From NCBI GenBank assembly GCA_946612625.1, contig CAMOEW010000001.1, positions 1-64,000 on the forward strand: a stretch of DNA of 64,000 bases, given 5' to 3'. This document shows positions 52,921 through 61,387 of the stretch, in pieces. How positions within the stretch are numbered: the first letter of the stretch is position 1; each line of letters begins with the position of its first letter. Position numbers and translations under genes: made by a program. The notes beneath the pieces were generated by a model that had not been told where the DNA came from, did no database searches, and saw only the letters and a list, made by a program, of their open reading frames with translations. The stretch comes from an uncultured Prevotella sp. (GTDB lineage: Bacteria > Bacteroidota > Bacteroidia > Bacteroidales > Bacteroidaceae).

Positions 52921-52953
52921 TTTGTATTTTCTCAGATTTTTGCACTATCTTTG
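52921..52953 (+). promoter_or_regulatory. Predicted promoter of the PfkB kinase gene
   Basis: TTTG at 52,921-52,924 and TATCTTTG at 52,946-52,953 are 21 bp apart, 20 nt before the ATG. Confidence 0.6.
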
Positions 52954-52973
52954 CATCCAAAAATTGTTTTGCA

Positions 52974-53903
52974 ATGCGAAAAGTATATGGTATAGGCGAG
53001 ACCGTTCTCGACATAATATTCAACAACGACCAGCCAATCGGTGCCATTCCCGGCGGTTCGGTTTTCAATGCAATGATTTCTCTTGGTCGATGTGGCGTAC
53101 CTACTGAAATGATTAGTGAGACCGGCGATGACCGCGTGGGACGCAACACCCTGAGATTTCTCAACGACAATAATGTGGGGTCGCAGTATGTCACCACATA
53201 TCCTGGTGCCAAGTCGCCAGTGTCGCTCGCTTTTCTCAACGAAAACAACGATGCAGAATACATTTTTTATAAAGACCATCCGAACGACAAGCTTGAGATG
53301 GTTTTCCCTAAAATCAACCGCGACGACATCGTGCTCTTCGGAAGCTACTACTCTGTAAATCCGGTCATACGACAGCCGATGGCCACATTCCTTCAGTATG
53401 CAAAGGAGAAAGGAGCCATTCTCTACTACGATGTAAACTTCCGTTCCTCTCATAAGGATGAGGTGATTAAACTGACGGCAAATATCCTTGAGAACCTGGA
53501 GTTCGCCGACATCGTCCGCGGTAGCGACGAAGACTTCCGTGTTATGTTCAAGAAGGAAGATGCCGACAAGGTATATCGCGGCGATATATCGTTCTACTGC
53601 AAAAACTTCATCTACACCCGCGGTGTCGAGCCTACCGATTTCTATGCCGTAGGCAATTTCTTCAAGCAATACTCTGTGAAGCATGTTGAGCCGGTAAGCA
53701 CCATTGGTGCAGGCGACAACTTCAACGCCGGCTTTGTTTACGGGCTTCTGAAACACAACATAACCCTCGACATGCTCAACAACGGCATCGACGACCGCCT
53801 ATGGGATAAGGTCATCGAGTGCGCCCAGGCTTTTGCTGCCAATGCCTGCCAAACCATCAGCAACAGCGTGAGCAAGGAGTTCGGGGCGGCGCTTCGTGCC
53901 TGA
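52974..53903 (+). CDS. PfkB-family carbohydrate kinase (fructokinase-like)
   Basis: An ATP-dependent sugar kinase of the ribokinase fold. The N-terminal GIGETVLDIIF and PGGSVFNAMISLGRCG form the sugar site, and STIGAGDNFNAGFVYGLL carries the catalytic Asp and anion hole. At 309 aa it has normal length. The sugar, perhaps fructose, cannot be decided. Cytoplasmic. The next gene follows 20 nt on, through a 14-bp tandem duplication. Confidence 0.88.
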   Translation: MRKVYGIGETVLDIIFNNDQPIGAIPGGSVFNAMISLGRCGVPTEMISETGDDRVGRNTLRFLNDNNVGSQYVTTYPGAKSPVSLAFLNENNDAEYIFYKDHPNDKLEMVFPKINRDDIVLFGSYYSVNPVIRQPMATFLQYAKEKGAILYYDVNFRSSHKDEVIKLTANILENLEFADIVRGSDEDFRVMFKKEDADKVYRGDISFYCKNFIYTRGVEPTDFYAVGNFFKQYSVKHVEPVSTIGAGDNFNAGFVYGLLKHNITLDMLNNGIDDRLWDKVIECAQAFAANACQTISNSVSKEFGAALRA

Positions 53904-53906
53904 TGT

Positions 53907-53934
53907 ATAATGGATAAATAATAATGGATAAATA
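53907..53934. repeat. 14-bp tandem duplication at the flavodiiron gene start
   Basis: ATAATGGATAAATA occurs twice without a gap (53,907-53,920 and 53,921-53,934). The first copy reads ATG-GAT-AAA-TAA, a three-codon ORF. The second supplies the annotated ATG at 53,924. Confidence 0.85.
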
Positions 53935-55120
53935 TATGCAGGAAATTACTAACAAAATCTATTATGTAGGCGTAAACGACAGGAACAAAAACCTGTTTGA
54001 AGGCCTTTGGCCGTTGCCCAACGGCGTGTCTTACAACAGCTATCTCATCGACGACGACATCGTTTGTCTTATCGATACTGTCGAGGTGGACTTCTTCTCA
54101 CAGTTTATAGAGCGCATCCATGAGGTTATCGGCGAGAAGAAAATCGATTATCTAATCATCAACCACATGGAGCCCGACCACAGCGGTTCTATAGCTCTGA
54201 TAAAGAAATACTATCCTGACATCAAGATTATCGGCAACAAGAAGACCTTCGGCATGATGCAGGGTTTCTACGGTATCGATGGTGAGCAGATAGAGGTTAA
54301 GCAGGGCGACAAGATCGACCTGGGACACCACACACTGGAGTTCTATATCACCCCGATGGTTCACTGGCCCGAGACGATGATGACTCTTGATACCACCAGC
54401 CACATGCTCTTCTCGGGCGATGCTTTCGGATGCTTCGGTGCTCTGAACGGCGGCATCCTCGACTCGCAGATCAACTGCGACGAATTCTGGCTTGAGATGG
54501 TGCGCTACTATTCTAACATCGTAGGCAAATACGGCACACCTGTTCAGAATGCGCTGAAGAAGTTTACCGGAGTAGAGCTCGAATACATCTGCGCCACCCA
54601 CGGTCCTGTATGGCATGAGCATCTGTCGAAGGTTGTCGGCATGTACGACCGCATGAGCCGCTACGAGACCGAGTCTGGACTCGTCATCTGCTACGGAACC
54701 ATGTATGGCAACACCGAGCGTGCTGCCGAGGTTATTGCACGCGCTGCCTCAGAAGCCGGTGTGAAGAATATAAAGATGTATAATGTGTCGAAGACCCACC
54801 ACTCATATATCATCCGCGATGTGTTCCGCTATCGTGGTCTCATTGTTGGAGCGCCGACCTACAACACCGGACTCTATCATGAAATGGACGTGCTGTTGGC
54901 AGAACTGTCGCACAAGGATATCAAGAACCACCTGTTCGGATGGTTCGGCTCTTTCGGCTGGGCAAGCAAGGCCGTTGCCGAGATAACGAAATGGAACGAC
55001 GAGAAGCTCCACTACGAAGCTGTGGGTACACCTGTAGAGATAAAGCAAAGCCTAACAGCCGAGACAAAAGCACAGTGCGAGGCACTCGGTCGTGCAATGG
55101 CCGCAGCACTGAGCCGATAG
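53924..55120 (+). CDS. Flavodiiron protein (FprA type)
   Basis: Reduces O2 (or NO) to water (or N2O) and so protects an anaerobe. The N-terminal metallo-beta-lactamase domain has the diiron ligands H81, E83, D85 and H86 in NHMEPDHSG. The C-terminal flavodoxin domain begins near 250 with CYGTMYGNTERAAE and APTYNTG. At 398 aa it is the two-domain form without rubredoxin. The start may instead be ATG 53,936 (MQEITNKIYYVG), because the first four codons come from a tandem duplication. Cytoplasmic. A strong terminator follows. Confidence 0.94.
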   Translation: MDKYMQEITNKIYYVGVNDRNKNLFEGLWPLPNGVSYNSYLIDDDIVCLIDTVEVDFFSQFIERIHEVIGEKKIDYLIINHMEPDHSGSIALIKKYYPDIKIIGNKKTFGMMQGFYGIDGEQIEVKQGDKIDLGHHTLEFYITPMVHWPETMMTLDTTSHMLFSGDAFGCFGALNGGILDSQINCDEFWLEMVRYYSNIVGKYGTPVQNALKKFTGVELEYICATHGPVWHEHLSKVVGMYDRMSRYETESGLVICYGTMYGNTERAAEVIARAASEAGVKNIKMYNVSKTHHSYIIRDVFRYRGLIVGAPTYNTGLYHEMDVLLAELSHKDIKNHLFGWFGSFGWASKAVAEITKWNDEKLHYEAVGTPVEIKQSLTAETKAQCEALGRAMAAALSR

Positions 55121-55151
55121 TTTTAAACAATTGTTCTGATATGGCAGACAT

Positions 55152-55182
55152 GAAAGCAGAGAACTCCAGATTCTCTGCTTTC
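55152..55182. terminator. Bidirectional hairpin terminator
   Basis: A perfect 12-bp stem (GAAAGCAGAGAA / TTCTCTGCTTTC) with a 7-nt loop, followed by TTTTCG. It sits between the convergent flavodiiron and LOG-family genes. Confidence 0.85.
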
Positions 55183-55189
55183 TTTTCGT

Positions 55190-55717
55190 TTACAGCATTC
55201 TAATGATTTCATCAAGACTGTCAGCCACAACGAGATTTTCGCGCCAGCCCTCGCGCAATACACCATGCTGCTGAAGTTTTTCAAGCAGTTCTGCGAGCGG
55301 TTGCCAGAAGTTGCGTATATTATACAGTATTACACGCTTGTCGTGATAACCTATCGATGCCGAGGCAACGACACTGAAGATCTCGTCGAGCGTCCCAACT
55401 CCTCCAGGCAACGCTATGAACACGTCACTATGTGCCATCATCAGCGATTTTCGGTCGGACAGGTCGTCACATGGAATGGTTACATCTATGAAGTCGCTGA
55501 CACGGCCGCTACGCAACAGCACCTGTGGTACGACACCGACAACCATACCCCCCGATTCCTTCACACTGCGGGCAATACATTCCATAAGTCCCGAATTGCG
55601 ACCGCCATACACAATCGTATGACCTTCACCGCCAATCCAGTGCCCAAATTCTTCTGTCAGCCGGGAAAACTCTGCATCAAGATTATTGTTAGCAGAACAG
55701 AATATACCTATCTTCAT
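55190..55717 (-). CDS. LOG family protein (TIGR00730-type nucleotide phosphoribohydrolase)
   Basis: A Rossmann-fold protein of the lysine-decarboxylase-like / LOG group, which release the base from AMP or cytokinin nucleotides. YGGRNSGLMECIA and PGGVGTLDEIF are the diagnostic motifs. The length of 175 aa is typical. Cytoplasmic. Divergent from the flippase gene, with 307 nt between them. Confidence 0.9.
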   Translation of the reverse strand: MKIGIFCSANNNLDAEFSRLTEEFGHWIGGEGHTIVYGGRNSGLMECIARSVKESGGMVVGVVPQVLLRSGRVSDFIDVTIPCDDLSDRKSLMMAHSDVFIALPGGVGTLDEIFSVVASASIGYHDKRVILYNIRNFWQPLAELLEKLQQHGVLREGWRENLVVADSLDEIIRML

Positions 55718-56024
55718 TATAACAGAATGTTATTATAAACAAATGCTCTCTTTCTCAATATTGAGGTGCTAATTCGAATGGAGAATTTGAGCAAAATATG
55801 TCTGTTCGCTATAAGAACACGGGGCAAAATTAAGTAAAATTTTTCAAACCACCATCATTTTCCTTAAAAAAAGTGCTAAAAATCATGACGATTTAGCGGA
55901 AAAAAGCTTAGCGCTGCAGTTCTTTGATTGATTTTATGTAATTTTGCAGCAAAACTATGAAATATCTTTTAATAACATCGGATATAACAAAAAAATGACG
56001 ACTGTAATTCGGTCTTGAGTTTAT
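55718..56024. promoter_or_regulatory. Divergent promoter region LOG gene / flippase gene
   Basis: It contains TAATTTTG on the minus strand (55,832-55,825), about 107 nt before the LOG gene start. TAATTTTG on the plus strand (55,939-55,946) leaves a 78-nt leader before the flippase. No gene or clear RNA structure is seen in the rest. Confidence 0.5.
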
Positions 56025-57467
56025 ATGGCAAGTTTAAAATCGTTGGCAAAGGATACTGCAATTTACGGCATGTCGAGCATTGTGGGCAGGTTCCTCAACT
56101 ATCTGCTCGTACCTTTATACACCACAAAGATTTCAGCATTGTCGGGCGGTTATGGCGTGATAACTAATGTATATGCCTACACTGCATTTATCATGGTGCT
56201 GCTCACCTTCGGAATGGAGACCACCTTTTTCCGCTTCAGTAATAAGGAAGGCGAGAATCCCCGTCAGGTATATTCCACTACGCTACTGTTCGTTGGTTTG
56301 ATATCCACGGTGTTTGCAATGCTCGTTGTTCTGTTTATCAATCCCATATCAGGACTGATGGGTTATGAAAACCATCCTGAATGGGTGCTGGTAATGGCTG
56401 TCACCGTTGCTATTGATGCCACCAAATGCATTCCTTTCGACTATTTACGCTATAAGAAGAAGGCTCTGAAGTTTGCTGCATTGCAGTTGTTCAACATATT
56501 GCTGACCATCGCTCTCAACCTTGTTTATTTCATTGTTATGGGCGGTAATGACGTGACATACGTGTTTTATATCAATCTCGCTTGCACAGTGGCAACCACA
56601 TTGCTTCTCTATCGTGAGATAGCCGATGCCTTCCACGGCGAAGGCCGACTCCTCGACCTTTCCCTCCTGCGCAGGATGTTCAGCTACAGTTGGCCGATAC
56701 TCGTACTTGGCATTGCAGGCATTTTGAACCAAACGGCCGACAAGATAATATTCCCGTATATCTATACTGGAGCCGATGCCCATGCCCAGTTGGGCATTTA
56801 CGGTGCCTGTGCCAAGATAGCGATGATTATGGCGATGATAACGCAGGCATTCCGTTTTGCATATGAACCCATTGTCTTTGCCGGTATCAAGGACCGCAAC
56901 TCCAAGGAGATGTATGCCAAGGCGATGAAGTATTTCATCATCTTCACCCTTCTCGCATTCCTCAGCGTCATGGGATATATGAATATTCTTAAATATCTCA
57001 TTGGCGAGGACTATTGGGAGGGCTTGCGCGTGGTGCCTATAGTGATGGCGGCAGAGATTATGATGGGCATATATTTCAACCTTTCGTTCTGGTATAAACT
57101 CATAGACAAAACCATCTGGGGTGCATGGTTCTCAGGCATCGGATGCATAGTGCTCATCGGAGTCAACATTGTCTTCGTGCCGCAGTATGGATATATTGCC
57201 TGTGCGTGGGCGGGCTTTGCCGGTTACGCCGTGTCGATGATACTGTCGTATGTTGTAGGCCAAAAGTACTACCCCATTAGCTACCCGATAAAGGATATAC
57301 TGTTATATACGGTGCTTGCCATCCTGTTCTTCGCAGTCATAACGATGCACAATCGCGATTACTCACCCGCAGTGGCAATAATAATGAATACGATTGTCAT
57401 CCTGGTTTTCATTGCCGTAATAATATGGCGCGACATGAAGATGGCGGTCAGACGATTTAGAAAATAA
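56025..57467 (+). CDS. Wzx-like polysaccharide flippase
   Basis: An integral membrane protein of the MATE/MOP superfamily with about 12-14 hydrophobic helices. The N-terminal KSLAKDTAIYGMSSIVGRFLNYLLVPLYT is the signature of polysaccharide biosynthesis flippases that move lipid-linked sugars across the inner membrane. At 480 aa it has the usual length. No glycosyltransferases lie nearby, so the glycan it serves is unknown. It is followed after 20 nt by the S46 peptidase gene and may share its transcript. Confidence 0.88.
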   Translation: MASLKSLAKDTAIYGMSSIVGRFLNYLLVPLYTTKISALSGGYGVITNVYAYTAFIMVLLTFGMETTFFRFSNKEGENPRQVYSTTLLFVGLISTVFAMLVVLFINPISGLMGYENHPEWVLVMAVTVAIDATKCIPFDYLRYKKKALKFAALQLFNILLTIALNLVYFIVMGGNDVTYVFYINLACTVATTLLLYREIADAFHGEGRLLDLSLLRRMFSYSWPILVLGIAGILNQTADKIIFPYIYTGADAHAQLGIYGACAKIAMIMAMITQAFRFAYEPIVFAGIKDRNSKEMYAKAMKYFIIFTLLAFLSVMGYMNILKYLIGEDYWEGLRVVPIVMAAEIMMGIYFNLSFWYKLIDKTIWGAWFSGIGCIVLIGVNIVFVPQYGYIACAWAGFAGYAVSMILSYVVGQKYYPISYPIKDILLYTVLAILFFAVITMHNRDYSPAVAIIMNTIVILVFIAVIIWRDMKMAVRRFRK

Positions 57468-57487
57468 TAATAAATAAACAAAAAGAT

Positions 57488-59617
57488 ATGCGAAAAATTT
57501 TATTGTCGGTTTTAGCTGCAGTTACTGTGTTGCCCTTAAGTGCCGACGAGGGCATGTGGACTCTCTACAACCTCCCTCATGCAGTGTATGAGCAAATGCG
57601 GTCAGAGGGCTTCGCCATGCCCTATAGCCACTTGTATGAAAGCGAGAATGCCATCAAGAACGCCTGTGTCAACTTCGGAGGTTTCTGTTCTGGAGTAGTT
57701 GTTTCTCGCGACGGTCTTGTGTTTACCAACCATCATTGCGGTTTCGAGGCGATTCGCAGCCACTCAACGGTGGAACACGATTACATGCTCAATGGCTTCA
57801 TCGCTAAGTCATACGATGAAGAACTGCCAAATAAAGACCTGTTCGTGAGCTTCATGGTAAGCCAGCGTGACATTACCGAAGAACTGAATGCCAAAGGTCT
57901 TGAGAGCAGGAAGGGCAAGCAGTTGGAAGCGTTCATCGATTCTGTCGAGAATGTGATGGAGAAAGATGTCAAAGCACAAGACTCAACGCTGCGCCTTGAG
58001 ATAAAGCCTTTCTACGAAGGCAACAAATACTATGCCACCACCTACCGCGACTTCAGAGATGTGCGACTTGTGTTTGCCATACCTAAGTCGATGGGAAAGT
58101 TCGGAGGCGAGACCGACAACTGGATGTGGCCGCGACAGACGTGCGACTTCTCGGTGTTCCGCATTTATGCCGACCCTAAGACCAACGGCCCGGCAGAATA
58201 TTCAAAAGACAATGTGCCATACCATCCCGCATCATGGGCACCGGTGTCGATGGACGGCTATCGTGAGGGCGACTTCTCCATGACTATCGGCTATCCCGGC
58301 AGCACCAACCGCTACCTGTCGTCTTATGGCATACGCGAGCGTCGCGACGCTGTCAATGAGCCTATTGTCAATGTGCGCACCGTGAAGCAGGACATCATGA
58401 TACGCCACATGCGTGCCTCTGAGGCAGTGCGAATAAAATACGACTCTAAGTATGCTCACAGCTCCAACTACTGGAAGAACTCGATAGGAATGAACAAGTG
58501 TATCGACAGCATCGGACTGATAGAGCAGAAACAGTATTTTGAAAAGCAGATGCAGCGATGGATGGACACTACCCGTTGCGCCGTACCTTCGAATCCCCGT
58601 CTCGACTTCGACCTTTTGGGCAAACTCTATACCCAGCGACTCGACATTGCCCGCACACTTACGTTCTGGAGCGAAACCTTCCGCCGCAGCGACGACGAGC
58701 TGACGGAACGTGCCTACAGCGTACATAACGGCATGGAAGTGAAAGGGCCGTCAAACAAGAAGAAGAAACAATACATCGAGTTCGACGACAACAGCGATCA
58801 GTGGGATGCTGCCACCGACCGTGAGGTGCTTGCTGCACTTCTGAAGAACTACCGCAGCCAGGTGGCGCAGAAATATCACCCCGACTTCTTCAAGACGGTA
58901 GATGAGGCTTACGGTGGCGACTTCACCCGATACGTTGACCACATGTATGCCACATCGATTCTAATGAAGAGCGGCGAGCCTATCTACATCAACAAGAAGG
59001 GATACGACAACGACTGCGCGGTGGTATATGGCATGGACATCGTAACGCTGCGCGATGCCATACGTTTAGAGCTCGACTCCATATCTCGCCTGATTCACGA
59101 CCAGGAAAAGGCCCTATGTGCTACCAAACTGCGCATGGAGCAGGATATGCCCAACTATAGCGATGCCAACTTCACCATGCGCCTGTCTTACGGACAGGTA
59201 ATCCCCCTCACCGTAGGCACCGACTCCATGGGTTTCTACACCACTGCCGAAAGCCTCTACAAGAAAATGCTTCAAGGTGACCGTGGAACCATCGACTACC
59301 AGGTGGAGCCAGAGATGAAAACACTCTTCAGCAGCGACGACTATAACCCCTATTGCGACCCCGTTACCGGCGACATGCAGCTGTGCTTCCTCACCAACAA
59401 CGACATCACCGGCGGCAATAGCGGCTCACCGATGTTCAACGGCAAAGGTGAACTCATTGGTCTGGCTTTCGATGGCAACTGGGATTCGCTGTCGAGCGAC
59501 ATCTTCTTCGACTCAGAGCTGGCGCGCTGCATAGGTGTTGACATCCGCTATGTGCTCTTCATGATGGATCGATGGGGCCATGCCGACCGTCTTCTGAAAG
59601 AGATAGGCATAAAATAG
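57488..59617 (+). CDS. S46 family dipeptidyl peptidase
   Basis: A periplasmic serine exopeptidase of the DPP7/DPP11 family, which releases dipeptides from peptides in amino-acid-using Bacteroidota. The signal peptide is 1-18. The chymotrypsin-like domain is split: SGVVVSRDGLVFTNHHCG near the N-terminus (catalytic His in 82-83) and TGGNSGSPMF with S645 near the C-terminus, separated by the helical S46 insert. At 709 aa it has family length. Whether it prefers acidic or hydrophobic P1 residues depends on a residue near the C-terminus that I cannot place safely. The next gene is another exported protease. Confidence 0.93.
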   Translation: MRKILLSVLAAVTVLPLSADEGMWTLYNLPHAVYEQMRSEGFAMPYSHLYESENAIKNACVNFGGFCSGVVVSRDGLVFTNHHCGFEAIRSHSTVEHDYMLNGFIAKSYDEELPNKDLFVSFMVSQRDITEELNAKGLESRKGKQLEAFIDSVENVMEKDVKAQDSTLRLEIKPFYEGNKYYATTYRDFRDVRLVFAIPKSMGKFGGETDNWMWPRQTCDFSVFRIYADPKTNGPAEYSKDNVPYHPASWAPVSMDGYREGDFSMTIGYPGSTNRYLSSYGIRERRDAVNEPIVNVRTVKQDIMIRHMRASEAVRIKYDSKYAHSSNYWKNSIGMNKCIDSIGLIEQKQYFEKQMQRWMDTTRCAVPSNPRLDFDLLGKLYTQRLDIARTLTFWSETFRRSDDELTERAYSVHNGMEVKGPSNKKKKQYIEFDDNSDQWDAATDREVLAALLKNYRSQVAQKYHPDFFKTVDEAYGGDFTRYVDHMYATSILMKSGEPIYINKKGYDNDCAVVYGMDIVTLRDAIRLELDSISRLIHDQEKALCATKLRMEQDMPNYSDANFTMRLSYGQVIPLTVGTDSMGFYTTAESLYKKMLQGDRGTIDYQVEPEMKTLFSSDDYNPYCDPVTGDMQLCFLTNNDITGGNSGSPMFNGKGELIGLAFDGNWDSLSSDIFFDSELARCIGVDIRYVLFMMDRWGHADRLLKEIGIK

Positions 59618-59628
59618 AGAGATGAGCT

Positions 59629-60792
59629 ATGAGGCGTTCGTTTCTGCCCATCGTGCTTTTCATCCTCCTGCCATTGCACGCCCAGATGCGTGCATATCAG
59701 CTTGGATTCTCTTTTTCCAAGCAGGATTTCTGCGACACGATAGACGTAGAGATAAAAGACGGCAGGATATTTGTCCCTGTGACCATTGGCGGGAAGACGC
59801 TATCATTCCTCTTCGATACCGGCAGCAGCCAGGGTGCTCTATATAATAGTGTTGAAGGGATGCAGGAGCTTGGCAATGTCGTGTCCAACGATGCCAATGG
59901 CGGCAAGGACACCGTGAGGGTGGTCGCGCTGCCACACATGATGATAGGCTCACTCGGAGTTAGCAATTATGTGGCAAGCATACTTCCCCGCCCCGAGGGG
60001 CGCATCACGTGCGACGGCATTCTCGGGTTCGACATCATCAACAAAGGCCTTCAGTGCAAGATAGATACGCGCCACAGCCGGATCATCCTATCCGACCGCA
60101 AGGCTACATTCAGCGACGAACAAGGCTATGAAGTGAAATACCTCCTGAAATGGTTTGTGCCACATGTATGGATCAGCCCATTCAAGCGTCATCAGGACGA
60201 GGCTCTGTTCGACACCGGCAGCCGTCTGTTTTATCAGATGAACAAGGAGAGCTTCGACCGGCATGTGTATAAGAGCAAACAAGTGGCAAGACAGGTTGAG
60301 GGTCGCAGCCGAGGCTATCTTTCCATCGGCCATTTCGGTACCGAGCGTCCCGACAAAGTGGCGTTTATTGCTCATGAAAGGATAAAATGGGCCGGTTATC
60401 GCTTTGTCGATGTGCACACCGTAACCACTCAGGGCGGTTCGCGAATAGGCTGCCAGCTGTTGGAATACGGCTCTGTGACAATCAATCCCGACCGGATGCG
60501 CATAAAGTTCCTGCCTTACAATACCGGCGACTCTGTCATCGTTTCCAACGAACAGCTTCAGATAGCATACGTGCCTCTTGACGGCAAGCCCAGCGTGGGG
60601 CTTATATGGAACAAGAGCCGTCTCTATAGCGACGGTTTCCGTCAGGGCGACATCATTCTGAAAATCAACGGCCGCGATGTTCCGTCGTTCCGTTTCTTCA
60701 TCGACTATCCTTTCGCATCCGGCGAAGTGTATCGCTATCTTGTGCGGGGTCTTGACGGCAAGACACATGAAATCGTCAGCCGTCACAAATAG
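59629..60792 (+). CDS. Two-lobed aspartyl protease with PDZ domain
   Basis: An exported protein (signal peptide 1-19) with two retropepsin-like lobes. Each has an active-site motif: D63 in FLFDTGSSQGA and D195 in ALFDTGSRLF, so one chain could form the whole active site. A C-terminal PDZ domain (about 315-387, YSDGFRQGDIILKINGRDV) follows. Such Asp_protease_2-PDZ proteins occur in Bacteroidota, but their substrates are unknown. It is 11 nt downstream of the S46 gene and probably cotranscribed with it. It overlaps the convergent WbqC gene by ten nucleotides. Confidence 0.85.
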   Translation: MRRSFLPIVLFILLPLHAQMRAYQLGFSFSKQDFCDTIDVEIKDGRIFVPVTIGGKTLSFLFDTGSSQGALYNSVEGMQELGNVVSNDANGGKDTVRVVALPHMMIGSLGVSNYVASILPRPEGRITCDGILGFDIINKGLQCKIDTRHSRIILSDRKATFSDEQGYEVKYLLKWFVPHVWISPFKRHQDEALFDTGSRLFYQMNKESFDRHVYKSKQVARQVEGRSRGYLSIGHFGTERPDKVAFIAHERIKWAGYRFVDVHTVTTQGGSRIGCQLLEYGSVTINPDRMRIKFLPYNTGDSVIVSNEQLQIAYVPLDGKPSVGLIWNKSRLYSDGFRQGDIILKINGRDVPSFRFFIDYPFASGEVYRYLVRGLDGKTHEIVSRHK

Positions 60793-61385
60793 AATATACC
60801 CTCCGGCCCCATATTGAAGAGCAGGTCGAGAATGCTCAGATTGGGCAGAAAGCCGTGTTTGCGCTGGAACACTTGATAATATGGCCGCGACTCAAACTCA
60901 GGGTCTTCTCCCGGATGTTTGGGCTGTATTATGTTTCGGAAATCCCTTGAAGCAGGCATGTCTGAATCCGTGATACCAGAGACCGCCGTCATGTCGATTT
61001 GCAGCAGCCCGCACATCTTCTCAACAATTGCCTGGTTGTAGTCGTACAGAAAGTCCCACTTTCTTTCAAAGAACGGGCGTATGTCATCGGCATAGTATTC
61101 ATAGAACGGACTTTCACTATATGCCGACATCAAGGCATACCAGTGCTGGTGGCGCCAGTTATTATGGTCGCTGATTCTGATGTCCCTCACCATCTGCATG
61201 TAGCTGTGCTCCACAGGCACGGTGAGAGCCTGCAAGCCGTTTGTCGTTGCAATAATGCACCTGTTGCGGTATGTCTGTTTCAGGAATCTCTCAGAACAAT
61301 CAATCGCCACGTTGTCGTAGCGATTGATTTTCTGGTACCACTGAATTGGTCCGAAGAATGTAGTCGAAAGTATTACGTCGGTCAC
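60783..61385 (-). CDS. WbqC-like family protein
   Basis: A 200-aa protein with the WbqC signature (STTFFGPIQWYQKINRYDNVAIDCSERF..., RNRCIIATTNGLQALTVPVEH, WRHQHWYALMSAYSESPFYEYYADDI). Some relatives lie in O-antigen clusters, and the function is not established. It directly follows lepB (2 nt), so it seems to be part of the dapB-lepB-wbqC unit. There is no signal peptide. Confidence 0.87.
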   Translation of the reverse strand: MTDVILSTTFFGPIQWYQKINRYDNVAIDCSERFLKQTYRNRCIIATTNGLQALTVPVEHSYMQMVRDIRISDHNNWRHQHWYALMSAYSESPFYEYYADDIRPFFERKWDFLYDYNQAIVEKMCGLLQIDMTAVSGITDSDMPASRDFRNIIQPKHPGEDPEFESRPYYQVFQRKHGFLPNLSILDLLFNMGPEGIFYL

Positions 61386-61387
61386 AG

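Noticed and set aside
52932..53756. 274-codon minus-strand ORF
   Set aside because: Antisense of the PfkB kinase, which has an intact GAGDNFNAGF site and its own promoter.
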